IMG/VR virus record: IMGVR_UViG_3300044837_000096
Span: 1 to 27,457 of that record
Length of the DNA: 27,457 nucleotides
Direction: 5' to 3' (one strand)
DNA from: a virus
Shown: piece by piece, positions 6,376 to 15,172 of the stretch
How positions within the stretch are numbered: position 1 is the stretch's first letter
Layout of the letters: each line of letters starts with the position of its first letter
Translations under genes and position numbers: made by a program
The notes under the pieces: model-generated
The model's input: the letters and a program-made list of their open reading frames with translations, nothing else
Databases searched by the model: none
What the model was told of the DNA's origin: nothing

Positions 6376-8306
6376 ACAGACCTCAAATACCTAGACTCGA
6401 CCGTATACCCATTCACACTTAGAGCTTGAGATGACTGAATTAAAATCTCAATTGAAAGTGATTTAGCTGAAATTCCATAATCAATTCGCTGTTGGAATGA
6501 TGAAATAGTGAAGTTTCGTTGTAAGTAAATCGAAGTCCCATAGTCTGGATACATGTTTAATGTGACGGCACTCATTGAAGTACCGCTAGATGTAGTATTT
6601 AGAAAAAACCTTCTCCATAGCTCTTGAGTCGATTCGCCTAAGCGCTTGTGGTACCGAGTTTTAATGGCGAGAGTGATCGGCAATCCAAAATCGGTATTTA
6701 ACGTATCATTGAACCTGACCGACTGTTGATAAGACGCCCCTGTTTGCCAATAGGTTAAGTCTCGAACTGAAGCACCATAAGCAAAATAAGCAGGTCCCGC
6801 ATTTTGATCTATCGCTAAATTATCATAAATAGACCACGCTTTTGCGACATAATCATAAACAAAAGATTTATTCGAAGCTGAGAACACTACCTGGTTATTT
6901 TTCTTTATATGAATTGCCGAGATATTAGTCTTATCTACTTGGTCTAGATAAAATTTGATTTTATCAGAGGAAATATCATTAAAAGAAGACCCGTTATATT
7001 CTATAATCCCCGTGGGATCCACGAACCACACTAGATTTTCAAAAGAAATGACGGCGCGGTTATTCACGCAACCGTACTCAAAAGTCAAATCGCTCGTCGT
7101 TAGCGTCTCTGGTGCTGAGCCGGATATTTCGTGAACTGAATACTGTTTAAATACTAATAAATTAGTTTGGTAGTTACACATGGCCGTAATGACGTCGCCA
7201 TTGCCATTGCCAAGTATGACAAAGTTCTCCTCATCAACCTGTTCTGGATCATCAGAGTTAGAATAATAAACGGTGGATGGCATGGCTAGAGTCGTGTTCA
7301 AAGGTAAAGTGAATGAAGACAAGCTAGTGCTGCTAGTCACGATATTAGCCATGAAAAGCATGTTATTATAAGTCTGAACATATTTAGGATGTAAGTTTAG
7401 TGGAGTTTGGAACCTATAATCTACACTTAGAGTGTAATGGTCAAACGTGACATAATTTAAAAGCGTCCCACCAAGCATCCCCGTCGTAACGGAGAGAAAA
7501 GTCGAGTGCCTAACGTCATTGAAATAAGATCTAGGGTCTCCAGATGTCGTCGATGCTCCTGGAAGAACCATGTGAGCGATAGCTGTTGAAATGCCGTACT
7601 GTGGCGCATACTGAAAACCATAAATGATCCACTGACCCTTAGCTACAATAGTCGCCCCCACGATGGCTGTGGCTACGTCTGAATAGGGCTGCTCTTGCAT
7701 TTCGGCAAGAGTAAACATTTTCGTCTGCATCGCTACAGTTTGTAAGCTATAGCCGTTTCTTAATCCACCAAGCCCAAAAGCATAGAGAGTCGTTCCAATT
7801 ACAGCAGTGACGTTATTAACGGGAGCGAGGCTGGTATTGAATGTCGCGCTAAAAAATAATGATATGCCTAGTAGACCTGCGGCGCCATCACTTGAATTCC
7901 ATTCCACCGAATTAGAGGCATCATATCTTTTAAATGCATAGCCATTAGCAAAATACATGTAATTGTTTTGAACGACAGAATCAATGGGAAGGTTTGTTCC
8001 GAGACTACCGGCTACTGCAGCATTTGTTCCACGCAAGTAAAGCGTCTGGCCGGAGTCAAATAACTGATAACTCTCGCCACTATCTTTTGTGTATTGTAGA
8101 TTACTTCTAGGCGCGAGAGTAAAAGTAGTAATCGGTAGAGAATAAGAAACCTGCACTCCGGCACGTGAAGTCCATTTACCCGGACGGATAAAAGTATAGT
8201 TACGTAAATCTAAAACTTCCGTTACAGCGGTGTTATATTCGCTGATCTTGACGTTAATACCGCCAGAATTGTTATAAGATTCTTCTTTATACTTTTGATA
8301 AGCCAT
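6372..8306 (-). CDS. Tail nozzle / stabilisation protein
   Basis: The 644-residue product is almost all beta-strand. An N-terminal block (EVLDLRNYTFIRPGKWTSRA, about residues 30-49) looks like the start of phage nozzle proteins, where a rule of the type 'these data, with this offset' precedes a beta-propeller. Further repeats of short strands include VWFVDPTGIIEYNGSSFNDI at about residues 425-445. In podoviruses such as P22 (gp10) this protein hexamerises under the adaptor ring and closes the tail tube. It directly follows the adaptor gene, with one base shared between them, which is the usual order. I am fairly sure of the class, less of the exact family. Confidence 0.72.
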   Translation of the reverse strand: MAYQKYKEESYNNSGGINVKISEYNTAVTEVLDLRNYTFIRPGKWTSRAGVQVSYSLPITTFTLAPRSNLQYTKDSGESYQLFDSGQTLYLRGTNAAVAGSLGTNLPIDSVVQNNYMYFANGYAFKRYDASNSVEWNSSDGAAGLLGISLFFSATFNTSLAPVNNVTAVIGTTLYAFGLGGLRNGYSLQTVAMQTKMFTLAEMQEQPYSDVATAIVGATIVAKGQWIIYGFQYAPQYGISTAIAHMVLPGASTTSGDPRSYFNDVRHSTFLSVTTGMLGGTLLNYVTFDHYTLSVDYRFQTPLNLHPKYVQTYNNMLFMANIVTSSTSLSSFTLPLNTTLAMPSTVYYSNSDDPEQVDEENFVILGNGNGDVITAMCNYQTNLLVFKQYSVHEISGSAPETLTTSDLTFEYGCVNNRAVISFENLVWFVDPTGIIEYNGSSFNDISSDKIKFYLDQVDKTNISAIHIKKNNQVVFSASNKSFVYDYVAKAWSIYDNLAIDQNAGPAYFAYGASVRDLTYWQTGASYQQSVRFNDTLNTDFGLPITLAIKTRYHKRLGESTQELWRRFFLNTTSSGTSMSAVTLNMYPDYGTSIYLQRNFTISSFQQRIDYGISAKSLSIEILIQSSQALSVNGYTVESRYLRSV

Positions 8307-8971
8307 TAAAAGATAAAATCTCCACCATTATCATCATCCATTGTTTGAACCACAGTCCGAGGGGCGTCCGCATTTCGTTGCTCGGCGTCTCTCTTCAATC
8401 CAGTTTCAAAATCACTAATCTCTTTTTGTGCTAGTGCGGCATCTCGACCGTCTTTAAGTAATCCTTTTCGGCACGCATAAAGTGCGATCATTTCGTGATA
8501 CTGAGGAGGGAGGTCCGGCTGATCGGCGTCTAACACCATATCTGCGATTAAATACTCATATTCCATGTACATAGTTCGAGCGAGGTCTGGAGCTGGAACT
8601 AAAACGATATAATTTCCTTGAAAGTAATATCCTTGAGGAGTGCCGGTCTGATTATTCACTAAATACTGTTGGTTACGGGTAATTTTAGTTAAAGGTTGAA
8701 CTACTAAATCTGCAGTGGTCGTACCTTGCATAACTACGTTAATAGTGTGAAGGCGTTTAAAATCTGAAGGTAATGCGTACTCACGTTGCGAAGGTACCAA
8801 GGTAGTTTGTTTTTTAACAATCGTATGACCTTCAAAAGCTTGATTTAAAATCTTCTGTACTTCTTTTTGCGCGTTGTTTAACCAAGTATTAACTTGAGAA
8901 ACAGAAAAATAACCATTATCTACGTCATCTAGTAACCCAGAAGTTAAGACTCTTAATTGTAGAAACGTCAT
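8306..8971 (-). CDS. Head-to-tail adaptor protein
   Basis: This 221-residue protein has the layout of podovirus adaptor proteins that form a ring between the portal and the tail nozzle: an N-terminal helical region (FSVSQVNTWLNNAQKEVQKI, about residues 22-41), a central beta domain with REYALPSDFKRLHTINVVM (about 63-81) and YIVLVPAPD, and a C-terminal helix pair (PPQYHEMIALYACRKGLLKD). The tail end is acidic. Position directly before the nozzle gene supports the call. Its start ATG 8971 lies 10 bases after the end of the Trp-repeat gene. Confidence 0.78.
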   Translation of the reverse strand: MTFLQLRVLTSGLLDDVDNGYFSVSQVNTWLNNAQKEVQKILNQAFEGHTIVKKQTTLVPSQREYALPSDFKRLHTINVVMQGTTTADLVVQPLTKITRNQQYLVNNQTGTPQGYYFQGNYIVLVPAPDLARTMYMEYEYLIADMVLDADQPDLPPQYHEMIALYACRKGLLKDGRDAALAQKEISDFETGLKRDAEQRNADAPRTVVQTMDDDNGGDFIF

Positions 8972-8981
8972 TATGCCATCC

Positions 8982-9263
8982 TTAGCATTCTTCTATGTTA
9001 TTCGTACTTGCCGCCGTCCAGCTAGTCGAAATTGTAACCCCTGAAAAACTCCAACTAGTAGAAACTAAAGTTAACCCCGTCCATGATGTTGTAACTAAAG
9101 TCGCTCCTAGACTTGTCACCGGCCCATACCATAAAGAAGTACATGGCCAGACAAGACCGTTAGTTAAGAGGCCCACTCCTTCGACTGTTTGAGTTTCTGT
9201 TAACCCATAGTCTAAAAGAGCGACCCCCCTAACGGTGACATCAAATAGATGCGGCGTCCCCAA
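8982..9263 (-). CDS. Short Trp/Ser/Thr-repeat structural protein
   Basis: The 93-residue product is not a known family to me. Its C-terminal half contains an 11-residue repeat built on a Ser/Thr-Ser-Trp core: TTSWTGLTLV, STSWSFSGVTI, STSWTAAS, after a related segment with CTSLWYG. These are likely short beta-strands. The gene overlaps the end of the glycosyltransferase gene by 23 nt in another frame, and precedes the adaptor by 10 bases. It is probably a virion surface or tail protein. The Ser/Thr richness makes it one candidate substrate for the glycosyltransferase encoded just upstream, but that is inference. Confidence 0.6.
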   Translation of the reverse strand: MGTPHLFDVTVRGVALLDYGLTETQTVEGVGLLTNGLVWPCTSLWYGPVTSLGATLVTTSWTGLTLVSTSWSFSGVTISTSWTAASTNNIEEC

Positions 9264-11538
9264 GGTAGTCCCCTATAACTTTATGTATCGGCGCTTCAAT
9301 TCCCGCCAATTCCAGAAAGTCCCTCGCTACAAAATTCCAAGAGTAATCGGTCGATACTGCATTCATATCAATCGACTCCCATTTTCTCTCTTCTAATACT
9401 GATTTAATCTCTTGAGCCCAAATCTCTCTCTCTTCTTCGGTATTCGCCTCTAAGAATAATAGAGATGCCCAGTTACGGTCGGCAAACGGTCTGACGATAT
9501 CTCGTAAAGCCCCGACCTCTCGAACAATCCCATAACAGCCGGCATACATCGCCTCAACCGCTGTAATACAAAACGTCTCGATAAAGTCCGCATTATAAAG
9601 CCAAATGACTGACTCTTTCATTTCACGAGCGAGAGTGTGTTGATCGACATTCCCGTGGTATTTAACCCATGGTCTCTCTTGAATCATAGTCTGCAATTTA
9701 TCGTGCAATTCTTTACGCCCGTATTTTACGAGATTTTCTAATCCGTAGTAGACGTGGAGTTCGAGAGGTTTGCCTGTAATCTCTCGTGCGCGCTCGGTGA
9801 TAAGTATGGCGCGGTCCAGTCCGCGATCAGGAGAATTAGGCCAAACAATCTTATTCTCGTTTTTAACTGCAGTAATCGCGAACCGTTCTTTGTTAACTCC
9901 GTTTCGACTGATATGAATTTTCTCGTAAGGTATTCCTTGCTGAATATGTACGTAGTCCCTATGGAATGGTGAGAGACAGATATGTTTATCATAGACATTC
10001 GATACCTCAGCCCCAGGAGTGTACAGATCGTGACACCACAAAAACGTCTTAGCATCCGTTAATTTAATATTATGCCTCCACGCAATGTGAAGGTCAGGTT
10101 TATACTTAGAAAAATACTCATACATTGAGTGCGCCGGTCGGTACTCCACTCCACTCTCACAAATCTTAGTTGTCTCACGAGTGTTAAATACAATGATATT
10201 ACGACCAGTCATTCTCTTCATGCGTTTAGCGACTTCGATCAGTGCGGTCTCTGAGCCGCCCATTCCTTTAACTGCATACAACTCTTCATCAAACGGATAT
10301 GGGTGAGAGTTAGGAATAGAAGAGAACACGATTTCATCTGTCTCTATTTTTAAAGAGTCAGAATGATTAATCATTTGGTTTTTCAAATTTAAGTACTGCT
10401 CTAAGATCTGTTTTGTCTCTGGATGATCGAATTTAGCTAAGCAGTCCTTAGCCTCGACAATCGCACCGTCTAGATCACCCATTTTAAATTTAATCATTGA
10501 GATAGCGTTACGAGGAATATGATCATACGCCGCATGATTTACAAAAATAAACCCGGTGCCGTTACGAGGTTTAATACAAGCCGCCGCTGCGGTATACATC
10601 GGTAGCGCCTCAGCATCTTTACCTTGCTGCACGAGACAGTCTGCGATTAGACAGAAGAATTCAGCCCTCATAGGAGATAGAACTAGTCCCTGTAATGCTA
10701 ATTGATGCCCCTTGAGAATAAGGCGTAAATCACGCTCTTGATGCGGCTTATGTAGTTCTTCAATGAAAAATCTCTGAATGCAAGAGCGTACGAGATACTC
10801 AAAACACAAGATGCGGTCGTGAAGCTCAAGCTTAGGATGAGTGACAATCTTATCAAGCCATGTATAAGCCTCAGCGAATCGTCCCTTATCATGAAGCTCC
10901 TTCCCGTAATACCATTCTAATCTTGGCGGTAATCCTTCAGGTTCTTTAGATCGTTTTTCTAGCATTGAAACATTACGGGAAAAGTCTTTTTGATAATCGG
11001 CTTCAGTGCGACGGTGATTAATCGTCCAATTCGGGACTTGGTTTGCATGTACTGGCTCTTTAGCCATCATTCCTTCATGAATGAAATACTCCCATTCGAA
11101 TTTCTTAGATCTTTTAACAACGCGTTCACGTAAAAACGTACAAATTGGATTACCGGCTGGGTCAAAAGTGTAGTTATAGGGTGCCATGTGAAAGTCCCCG
11201 AGTAACATCACATTATCACGCCATAAAATGAATTTTTCTTTAGAAGACATCTCGTCATCCAAATCCATCCACATTAAATAATCTGTTGTGACGTCTTTCA
11301 TTGAGAAGTTACGAGCTTTAGCGAAGTCATCGCACCACTCAAAGTGTTTTACAAAAACCGGAGCGCCCGCAATTTGAGATGCTTCGTGAGAAGTGGCGAA
11401 TTCAATGGTGCCGTCTTTAGATCCAGTATCAGTGAGCCAAATTTCATCAAAACAACCATGAACAGAGGCTAAAAAGCTCTTAATATGGTCAATTTCGTCT
11501 CTCATAATACTGCATAGTGCGATGGTCGGTCGTTTCAT
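9241..11538 (-). CDS. Two-domain glycosyltransferase, GT2-TPR-GT4 fusion
   Basis: At 765 residues this joins two glycosyltransferase domains. Residues 1-180 are a GT-A, family-2-type domain: LCSIMRDEIDHIKSFL, DEIWLTDTGSKDGT (31-44), DFAKARN (71-77), and the metal-binding MWMDLDDE (89-96). Residues about 200-385 look like TPR-type helical repeats. Residues about 420-690 are a GT-B, family-4-like domain: GGSETALIEVAKRM (427-440) and the EX7E signature ETFCITAVE with Glu654 and Glu662. Both catalytic signatures are present, so both halves may be active. The start ATG 11538 has AGGAG upstream. It sits among structural genes, between fibre-type proteins and the adaptor, suggesting modification of virion proteins or of the host surface. 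The sugar donors and the acceptor are unknown. Confidence 0.88.
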   Translation of the reverse strand: MKRPTIALCSIMRDEIDHIKSFLASVHGCFDEIWLTDTGSKDGTIEFATSHEASQIAGAPVFVKHFEWCDDFAKARNFSMKDVTTDYLMWMDLDDEMSSKEKFILWRDNVMLLGDFHMAPYNYTFDPAGNPICTFLRERVVKRSKKFEWEYFIHEGMMAKEPVHANQVPNWTINHRRTEADYQKDFSRNVSMLEKRSKEPEGLPPRLEWYYGKELHDKGRFAEAYTWLDKIVTHPKLELHDRILCFEYLVRSCIQRFFIEELHKPHQERDLRLILKGHQLALQGLVLSPMRAEFFCLIADCLVQQGKDAEALPMYTAAAACIKPRNGTGFIFVNHAAYDHIPRNAISMIKFKMGDLDGAIVEAKDCLAKFDHPETKQILEQYLNLKNQMINHSDSLKIETDEIVFSSIPNSHPYPFDEELYAVKGMGGSETALIEVAKRMKRMTGRNIIVFNTRETTKICESGVEYRPAHSMYEYFSKYKPDLHIAWRHNIKLTDAKTFLWCHDLYTPGAEVSNVYDKHICLSPFHRDYVHIQQGIPYEKIHISRNGVNKERFAITAVKNENKIVWPNSPDRGLDRAILITERAREITGKPLELHVYYGLENLVKYGRKELHDKLQTMIQERPWVKYHGNVDQHTLAREMKESVIWLYNADFIETFCITAVEAMYAGCYGIVREVGALRDIVRPFADRNWASLLFLEANTEEEREIWAQEIKSVLEERKWESIDMNAVSTDYSWNFVARDFLELAGIEAPIHKVIGDYLGDAASI

Positions 11539-11546
11539 TTATTCTC

Positions 11547-12209
11547 CTATGATTTAGTTACTACCGTAGAAGAGTTTGATAAGGATTTTGTCGCAAGTAA
11601 AGAACCACCACGAGAATTAATCTGCCATGCGCCAGAAGTTTTAGTGAACTGTTGATTACCTTCTAAAAACTCCTGCATCCGTTTCATGTAACCGAATAAA
11701 TCACCCGGATCTAAGACGTTTGAGCCGAAAGTTGAAGTAGTCGCACCGATTCTTAAGAGAATTTCAGCAGAAAGTGAGTTACCTGACCCACCGCTACCGG
11801 CTAAAATAGTGTTCCCTAAGGCGATTAAAGAAGTACCGATAGCCACGCCGGTTGTACCAAGTGCGATATTTGAAGCGCCATACCCTAAGAGTGTCAGTCC
11901 TTGAGCGAGGCTTGACGTACCTTGGGCTACGATAGTAGTGCCGTATTCATCGGCCCTATCTACTGGGTCAATTGCTCCTGTGACGAAACGGACTGAATTA
12001 TCAAGACCCGTGGTCGCACCATCAATTAAAAATACGATTGGCGTCGTCGTGCCGTATTGAAATGCATAAAACCCAGTAGCTCCGATAACTGAGGTTATTC
12101 CCGGAGGAGTCACTGCAGTGCCGTAGTTATTAAATGATAAAAAAGTGGGTGAGAGACCTGAATTAGAACGAGGGTCGCCTGAACCAAATCTCACATAATA
12201 AGTCTTCAC
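11547..12209 (-). CDS. Fibre/spike-like protein with YadA-type heptad glycine repeats
   Basis: The 220-residue product has a beta-rich N-terminal half, then seven heptads with Gly at every seventh position (Gly90, 97, 104, 111, 118, 125, 132), for example GTTIVAQ, GTSSLAQ, GASNIAL, GTSLIAL. This spacing resembles the left-handed beta-roll repeats of trimeric YadA-type adhesin heads. After a Gly/Ser linker comes a helical region (LFGYMKRMQEFLEGNQQFTK) and a Ser/Thr-rich tail. Such a design suits a trimeric fibre. The start ATG 12209 overlaps the preceding fibre gene by 4 nt. It may be a tail fibre, head fibre or partner of the 662-residue protein. Confidence 0.62.
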   Translation of the reverse strand: MKTYYVRFGSGDPRSNSGLSPTFLSFNNYGTAVTPPGITSVIGATGFYAFQYGTTTPIVFLIDGATTGLDNSVRFVTGAIDPVDRADEYGTTIVAQGTSSLAQGLTLLGYGASNIALGTTGVAIGTSLIALGNTILAGSGGSGNSLSAEILLRIGATTSTFGSNVLDPGDLFGYMKRMQEFLEGNQQFTKTSGAWQINSRGGSLLATKSLSNSSTVVTKS

Positions 12210-14194
12210 GATCCCACCCTTGCTATACTGAAAAATACTTTACTGTTACTAGCCGTTATCGTTGGTAACGTCGCACTTGATGAGAGCTGAATTCTAATTG
12301 TATCGCCAGTAGCACACGTAATAATGTCTGAGATCTGACCATTTTGAGCGGTCATTGCACCGCCTGCGTAAGTTTGAAGCTCACTTACTGCGGTGCCGTT
12401 TTTCTGTAACTGCATGTCTACAGTAGTATTAAGAGCGATAGTACCCGCTGTTTGTATGTTGGAATTTACTTGATATTTACCAGGAGCCGGGACTGTATAC
12501 ACTCCACTCGCCATAGCATTATGAGTATCAAAATCTTTAGTAGTCCATACTATGGTGGCTAGAGAACCACTGATACTTGTACTACTAGCAAAGTAACGTG
12601 CGTTTATGGGTTCTGAAGCCGCTATTTGTTGAGGGCTTTGTCGTAAGGCAATGGATAAATAGCCGGACGTAATTGTTACAGACCCATTGCTTCGAACACT
12701 AATCGTGTCCCCAACAATTAAATTAGGTACAATGATAGATGATGATTGCTGCGAATTATTGACGGAATTCATATTCTGGAAAGATGAGCCGTTTTTATAA
12801 ACGACTGTCGTCGGAGATGATGCACTCGCATAAGTCATGGAAACATCGTAATCGCCAGGCACCGCGACCGTATAAATATTCGTAGCCCAACCTGCGACAG
12901 AATCTTTTGTAGCTGTGAACGTAATATTAGTTACGTTTGCGGTGACGGCTTGTGAAGTTTGCGTCCCAGTAAAAACCACTGGCTTAGTATTCGCGCTTGT
13001 ACTTAAAACATTGTTAGATGCCCATCCTGCAATAGGAACTGTGAACTCTAATTCGAAGCCGAAATTAGCCGTAGTAGTTGGCAGGTTACCACTACCAATA
13101 AAAAAAGTGGCTGCAGCAGCATTAGAAACAAGAATTCTAAATTGAGTCGCGCTGTAAGGCACCATCCATACACTTTGACTATGAGAAACACCATCTGAAG
13201 TTAACCCGCCAACGCCCCAGCCACGCCAAGCTTCGTCATCGGTAGTTGTTCCGCTTGTATTTACGGTCACAAAAGTTGTGTTAAAACTTAGTCCCGTGGG
13301 TAAAGAATAAAGATACGCACCAGAGCCCGCAGCAGAACCAGCCGATGCGGCATTTCGATAGAAGTACTTAAAGTACCCCATGTCGCCTTGGCGCTCCCAA
13401 AACACTGTGTCTTGAGTCATTGACGTTGGCTTAGTCGGTGGCGTTGTTACTGCGCCAATTGTCATTACGCCAGCATTTACAAGGGCGGTATTAACCGACC
13501 CACTGGCACTTACTTGCGGGCCTACTGAAATATTATCAAAGGCTAAGGTATAAGCAGAAGCACTTGTCGATGTGACGTGAAAAATTAAGCGGTATGACGT
13601 AGAGTTAATAGCAGTCTGAAAAGTACATTGGCCTTGCTGGCTTGGTATACTTGTAGAAATGATCGAGTTACCAGAGGGCTGTGGTAACAATACCGCATTC
13701 GTTACATCATATACCCAGCAAGTTAAATCACCACTAGCGAAAGTCCCACTTATAACTTCATAATCAAAGTTGATCGAAAGCACTCGGCCTTGATCTGCTC
13801 TATCGATTGAAAAATTATAACTAAATCCTTCGCCCTGTCTGTTAGCAGCGTCTTTAACAAAATTAAAATCTTGACCGTTTCTTAACGGAGTCGTTGAGGA
13901 TACACCAAAAGTAACTGTTGGACTTCCGCCCGTTCCATCTACAGGAGTCGCCTGCGCCGCATCGGCATAAGTCGCCCAACCTTGTGCAGAGCTTTCCGCA
14001 TTATAATTAGTAATATAATTAATCGACAATGGATCGCCGACATTCCTCCATAAGAGAGTTGTCGAATCGTACTGCTGCACGCGAAGAGAGGTGGTGTTAA
14101 ATATCACCGTACCATTAGACGGAGTGAGCGCATCACGTTGCGCTTGTGTATAAGATAAAATTCCGGCCCCGCCGCCGCCAGGAGAAAATAGCAT
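12206..14194 (-). CDS. Modular head- or tail-fibre protein with sugar-binding-like and C1q-like domains
   Basis: The product is 662 residues. Residues 13-52 form a small N-terminal module common in phage fibre and appendage proteins (LSYTQAQRDALTPSNGTVIF). Residues about 58-230 look like a carbohydrate-binding-type beta sandwich (NYNAESSAQGW to FDNISVG). The C-terminal region holds two related jelly-roll-like units, at about 400-520 and 530-660, each with the pattern 'VYTVPAPGKYQV' or 'IYTVAVPGDYDV', a segment on added noise-like Asn/Ser strands, and 'GDTIRIQL' or 'GDTISVRS', typical of C1q/TNF-like trimers. It follows the terminator after the decoration gene. It is probably a receptor- or glycan-binding fibre. 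Confidence 0.72.
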   Translation of the reverse strand: MLFSPGGGGAGILSYTQAQRDALTPSNGTVIFNTTSLRVQQYDSTTLLWRNVGDPLSINYITNYNAESSAQGWATYADAAQATPVDGTGGSPTVTFGVSSTTPLRNGQDFNFVKDAANRQGEGFSYNFSIDRADQGRVLSINFDYEVISGTFASGDLTCWVYDVTNAVLLPQPSGNSIISTSIPSQQGQCTFQTAINSTSYRLIFHVTSTSASAYTLAFDNISVGPQVSASGSVNTALVNAGVMTIGAVTTPPTKPTSMTQDTVFWERQGDMGYFKYFYRNAASAGSAAGSGAYLYSLPTGLSFNTTFVTVNTSGTTTDDEAWRGWGVGGLTSDGVSHSQSVWMVPYSATQFRILVSNAAAATFFIGSGNLPTTTANFGFELEFTVPIAGWASNNVLSTSANTKPVVFTGTQTSQAVTANVTNITFTATKDSVAGWATNIYTVAVPGDYDVSMTYASASSPTTVVYKNGSSFQNMNSVNNSQQSSSIIVPNLIVGDTISVRSNGSVTITSGYLSIALRQSPQQIAASEPINARYFASSTSISGSLATIVWTTKDFDTHNAMASGVYTVPAPGKYQVNSNIQTAGTIALNTTVDMQLQKNGTAVSELQTYAGGAMTAQNGQISDIITCATGDTIRIQLSSSATLPTITASNSKVFFSIARVGS

Positions 14195-14205
14195 CCTTGC
14201 CCCTT

Positions 14206-14267
14206 AAAAAAGCCGCACACGTGGAGCGCTAGGACAGCAATCCTTTGCTATCCCCACGTGTGAAGCC
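14206..14267 (-). terminator. Branched intrinsic terminator after the capsid/decoration genes
   Basis: Read on the - strand, a perfect 9-bp stem (CACACGTGG at 14262-14254 with CCACGTGTG at 14224-14216) can be lengthened past one mismatch by four more pairs, and is followed by six Ts (14211-14206). Inside its loop is a second stem, GGATAGCAA with TTGCTGTCC, with one G-U pair and a four-base AGGA loop. It lies between the decoration-like gene and the fibre gene. It would partly stop transcription after the high-copy capsid genes and so lower the output of tail genes. Confidence 0.88.
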
Positions 14268-14273
14268 CAAATA

Positions 14274-14696
14274 TTAAATACCGTAGTTCTGTTTAATATC
14301 TTGTGTAGCTTGAATAACGATTCCAACTGACAAGTCAGTTACAGCCGTATTCGCACCACTTGAATTCAACACGAGATGGTCTCCCGATTGAACAGCAAAG
14401 CTAGAAGAGTTAAAGCTCACGCCTTGAACCCCACCAGAAACACCGAACGTACCGAGAAGAGTAACCGCCGCGCCTACTGTAAAAGTAGTTACACCGGCAG
14501 TCGTCCATCGACGCAAGGCCATTTGGTATACAGGAGAGCCTGAAGCTCCGACCGCGCCCAATTGAAAGCCCAAAATTTGTCCCGCTGACGGAACAGAACC
14601 AGCTAGAACAGAAACGCCCGTTGCAATTGCACCGAGTGTAGTCTGAATAACATAATTCTTCTCCGAAGCATCCTTATCACGATTTGCAATACCCAT
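14274..14696 (-). CDS. Capsid decoration-like protein
   Basis: The 140-residue protein is beta-rich, Gly/Ser/Thr/Val-rich, and has no Cys. An internal helix-free core (SVLAGSVPSAGQILGFQLG; VGAAVTLLGTFGVSGG; AVQSGDHLVLNSSGANTAV) ends in VIQATQDIKQNYGI. This composition and its place two genes after the major capsid protein fit a capsid decoration or head-fibre-type protein. It has a strong AAGGAG site upstream of ATG 14696 and sits just before a terminator, so it should be made at a high level. The specific family is not known to me. Confidence 0.6.
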   Translation of the reverse strand: MGIANRDKDASEKNYVIQTTLGAIATGVSVLAGSVPSAGQILGFQLGAVGASGSPVYQMALRRWTTAGVTTFTVGAAVTLLGTFGVSGGVQGVSFNSSSFAVQSGDHLVLNSSGANTAVTDLSVGIVIQATQDIKQNYGI

Positions 14697-14699
14697 AAT

Positions 14700-15164
14700 T
14701 TAAACTCCTTTAATTCGTTTATCGTAAATTCTTCGTTTATCCATTTTTTTCACTGAATGAGTCAGAACGTCCTTAGTATCCTTCTTAACCGCGTCTCTCA
14801 TCTCATAAGCCATATCGCCAGCTAAATTAGAAACACGACGAGATTCTTTACTTCTCGACTTCTCTTCTTCGCTTTCGATAAACTTTAAAGCGCTATTCGG
14901 GTCCTCTAATGAACATAATTTAAAATACACTGGTAGATATCCCCAATCCGCTCTTCTCCCATTGAACATCCATGTGTCTGTGAGAGAGAAAACGTGATAA
15001 GGCTCCGCCGTCGCGATATTGTAAATAGTCCCGTCTACTTCATAAGGTCGCATTACGAATTTATTATGATAAACCCGTAATACCCCATCTCCTGTTTTTT
15101 TACAGAAGAAGTCCCTATCGAATCTTTGGACAAGTTCATTAAGAGTAGAAAGACTTAAGTTCAT
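14700..15164 (-). CDS. Hypothetical head protein after the capsid gene
   Basis: This 154-residue protein is unrecognised. I chose ATG 15164 (MNLSLSTLNEL), eight bases after the capsid stop, with GAGTG upstream; a longer frame from 15206 would overlap the capsid gene by 34 nt. The N-terminal part is mixed alpha/beta (FCKKTGDGVLRVYHNKFVM, then MRPYEVDGTIYNIATAEPYH), and the C-terminal third is highly charged and helical (Glu/Ser/Lys/Arg), ending basic (KKMDKRRIYDKRIKGV). Its location suggests a head-completion or capsid-associated protein, although a DNA-binding role for the basic tail cannot be excluded. Confidence 0.6.
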   Translation of the reverse strand: MNLSLSTLNELVQRFDRDFFCKKTGDGVLRVYHNKFVMRPYEVDGTIYNIATAEPYHVFSLTDTWMFNGRRADWGYLPVYFKLCSLEDPNSALKFIESEEEKSRSKESRRVSNLAGDMAYEMRDAVKKDTKDVLTHSVKKMDKRRIYDKRIKGV

Positions 15165-15172
15165 TTTCACTC

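Noticed and set aside
9738-10055. A 105-codon - strand frame inside the glycosyltransferase gene
   Set aside because: It overlaps the GT4 domain whose catalytic EX7E motif is in the main frame; no ribosome site or motif supports it.
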